Assembly: GCA_017419895.1 (NCBI GenBank)
Contig: JAFOKI010000096.1
Coordinates: 1 to 8,093 of the forward strand
Length of the DNA: 8,093 nucleotides
Source of the DNA: Eubacterium sp.
Lineage (GTDB): Bacteria > Bacillota > Clostridia > Peptostreptococcales > Anaerovoracaceae
Reading direction: 5' to 3'
In this document: in pieces, positions 7,860 through 8,093 of the stretch
Position numbering within the stretch: position 1 is the stretch's first letter
Layout of the letters: each line of letters opens with the position of its first letter
Notes under the pieces: model-generated
What the model was told of the DNA's origin: nothing
Seen by the model: the letters and a program-made list of their open reading frames with translations, nothing else
Database searches by the model: none
Translations under genes and position numbers: made by a program

Positions 7860-8093
7860 ATGAACGACAAATCTTACGATCGTGTACTGTCAGCTGTAAT
7901 GGCGGCTGCGCTTACAAACATCGATGACCTTACGGCAGACAGGATAGAAGCCCTTGCCGGCGGTCACGGAATGCTGAATCTGTCTATGTTTACAGTTGGA
8001 AATGTGATCGCGGAGGAGATACTCAGAGGATCTTCGATAGAGGTCAAATTCGCCAATGTAAGGCATCTTCCGATGGAGGATGTGCTGAAGAAA
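7860..8093 (+). CDS. Unrecognised protein, N-terminal 78 residues, runs off the window
   Basis: An open frame from ATG 7860 to the window end has no stop codon. AGGAG at 7848-7852 precedes the start by 7 bases, and a promoter and a leader of about 110 bases lie upstream, so the gene is very likely real. The visible part begins MNDKSYDRVLSAVMAAAL and continues with mixed helical segments, an unusual AGGHGMLNLSMFTVGN stretch at about 39-54, and IEVKFANVRHLPMEDVLKK at the edge. There is no signal peptide, clear membrane helix or known catalytic motif in the part seen. I do not recognise the family and assign no function. It is transcribed away from the reductase and is not part of the ATPase operon. 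Confidence 0.75.
   Translation, partial: MNDKSYDRVLSAVMAAALTNIDDLTADRIEALAGGHGMLNLSMFTVGNVIAEEILRGSSIEVKFANVRHLPMEDVLKK

Overview
The window is mostly one operon for a bacterial A/V-type (V-type) ATPase. From left to right on the plus strand it holds the end of subunit I, then K, E, C, F, A, B and D. Strong purine-rich ribosome binding sites, very tight packing, the I-K-E-C-F-A-B-D order and the anaerobe-type iron-sulfur oxidoreductase downstream suggest an anaerobic Firmicute of the class Clostridia. That placement is inference; no rRNA or other taxonomic marker is present.

Positions 1-6301 carry the ATPase genes. Subunit I (tail only) and K are the membrane ion-conducting parts, E is a peripheral stalk subunit, C, F and D build the central rotor stalk, and A and B form the A3B3 catalytic head. 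Neighbouring genes overlap by 1-8 bases or lie within about 25 bases, so they are probably one translationally coupled transcript whose promoter lies left of the window. The nucleotide-site residues are intact, and the K subunit keeps all the side chains that bind Na+ in Enterococcus hirae NtpK, so a Na+-coupled pump is the best prediction. The second peripheral stalk subunit (H/G type) is not in the window and would be expected upstream of subunit I.

Positions 6302-6429 hold a strong, probably bidirectional terminator at 6320-6350, followed by three more perfect short hairpins, two of which are mutually exclusive. The minus-strand gene at 6430-7557 converges on this region. It encodes an aldo/keto reductase domain fused to a C-terminal domain with two [4Fe-4S] motifs.

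Positions 7558-7859 are a divergent intergenic region. On the minus strand there is a possible promoter and a leader with a well-formed ribosome binding site and upstream start codon whose frame runs into the reductase gene. On the plus strand there is a good sigma-A-type promoter and a leader of about 110 bases dominated by one long imperfect helix (7749-7820). It precedes an unrecognised gene that begins at 7860 and runs off the right edge.

The ATPase operon itself is conventional. The least explained parts are the structured leader and unknown gene at the right edge, the leader reading frame of the reductase, and the hairpin cluster after the operon terminator.
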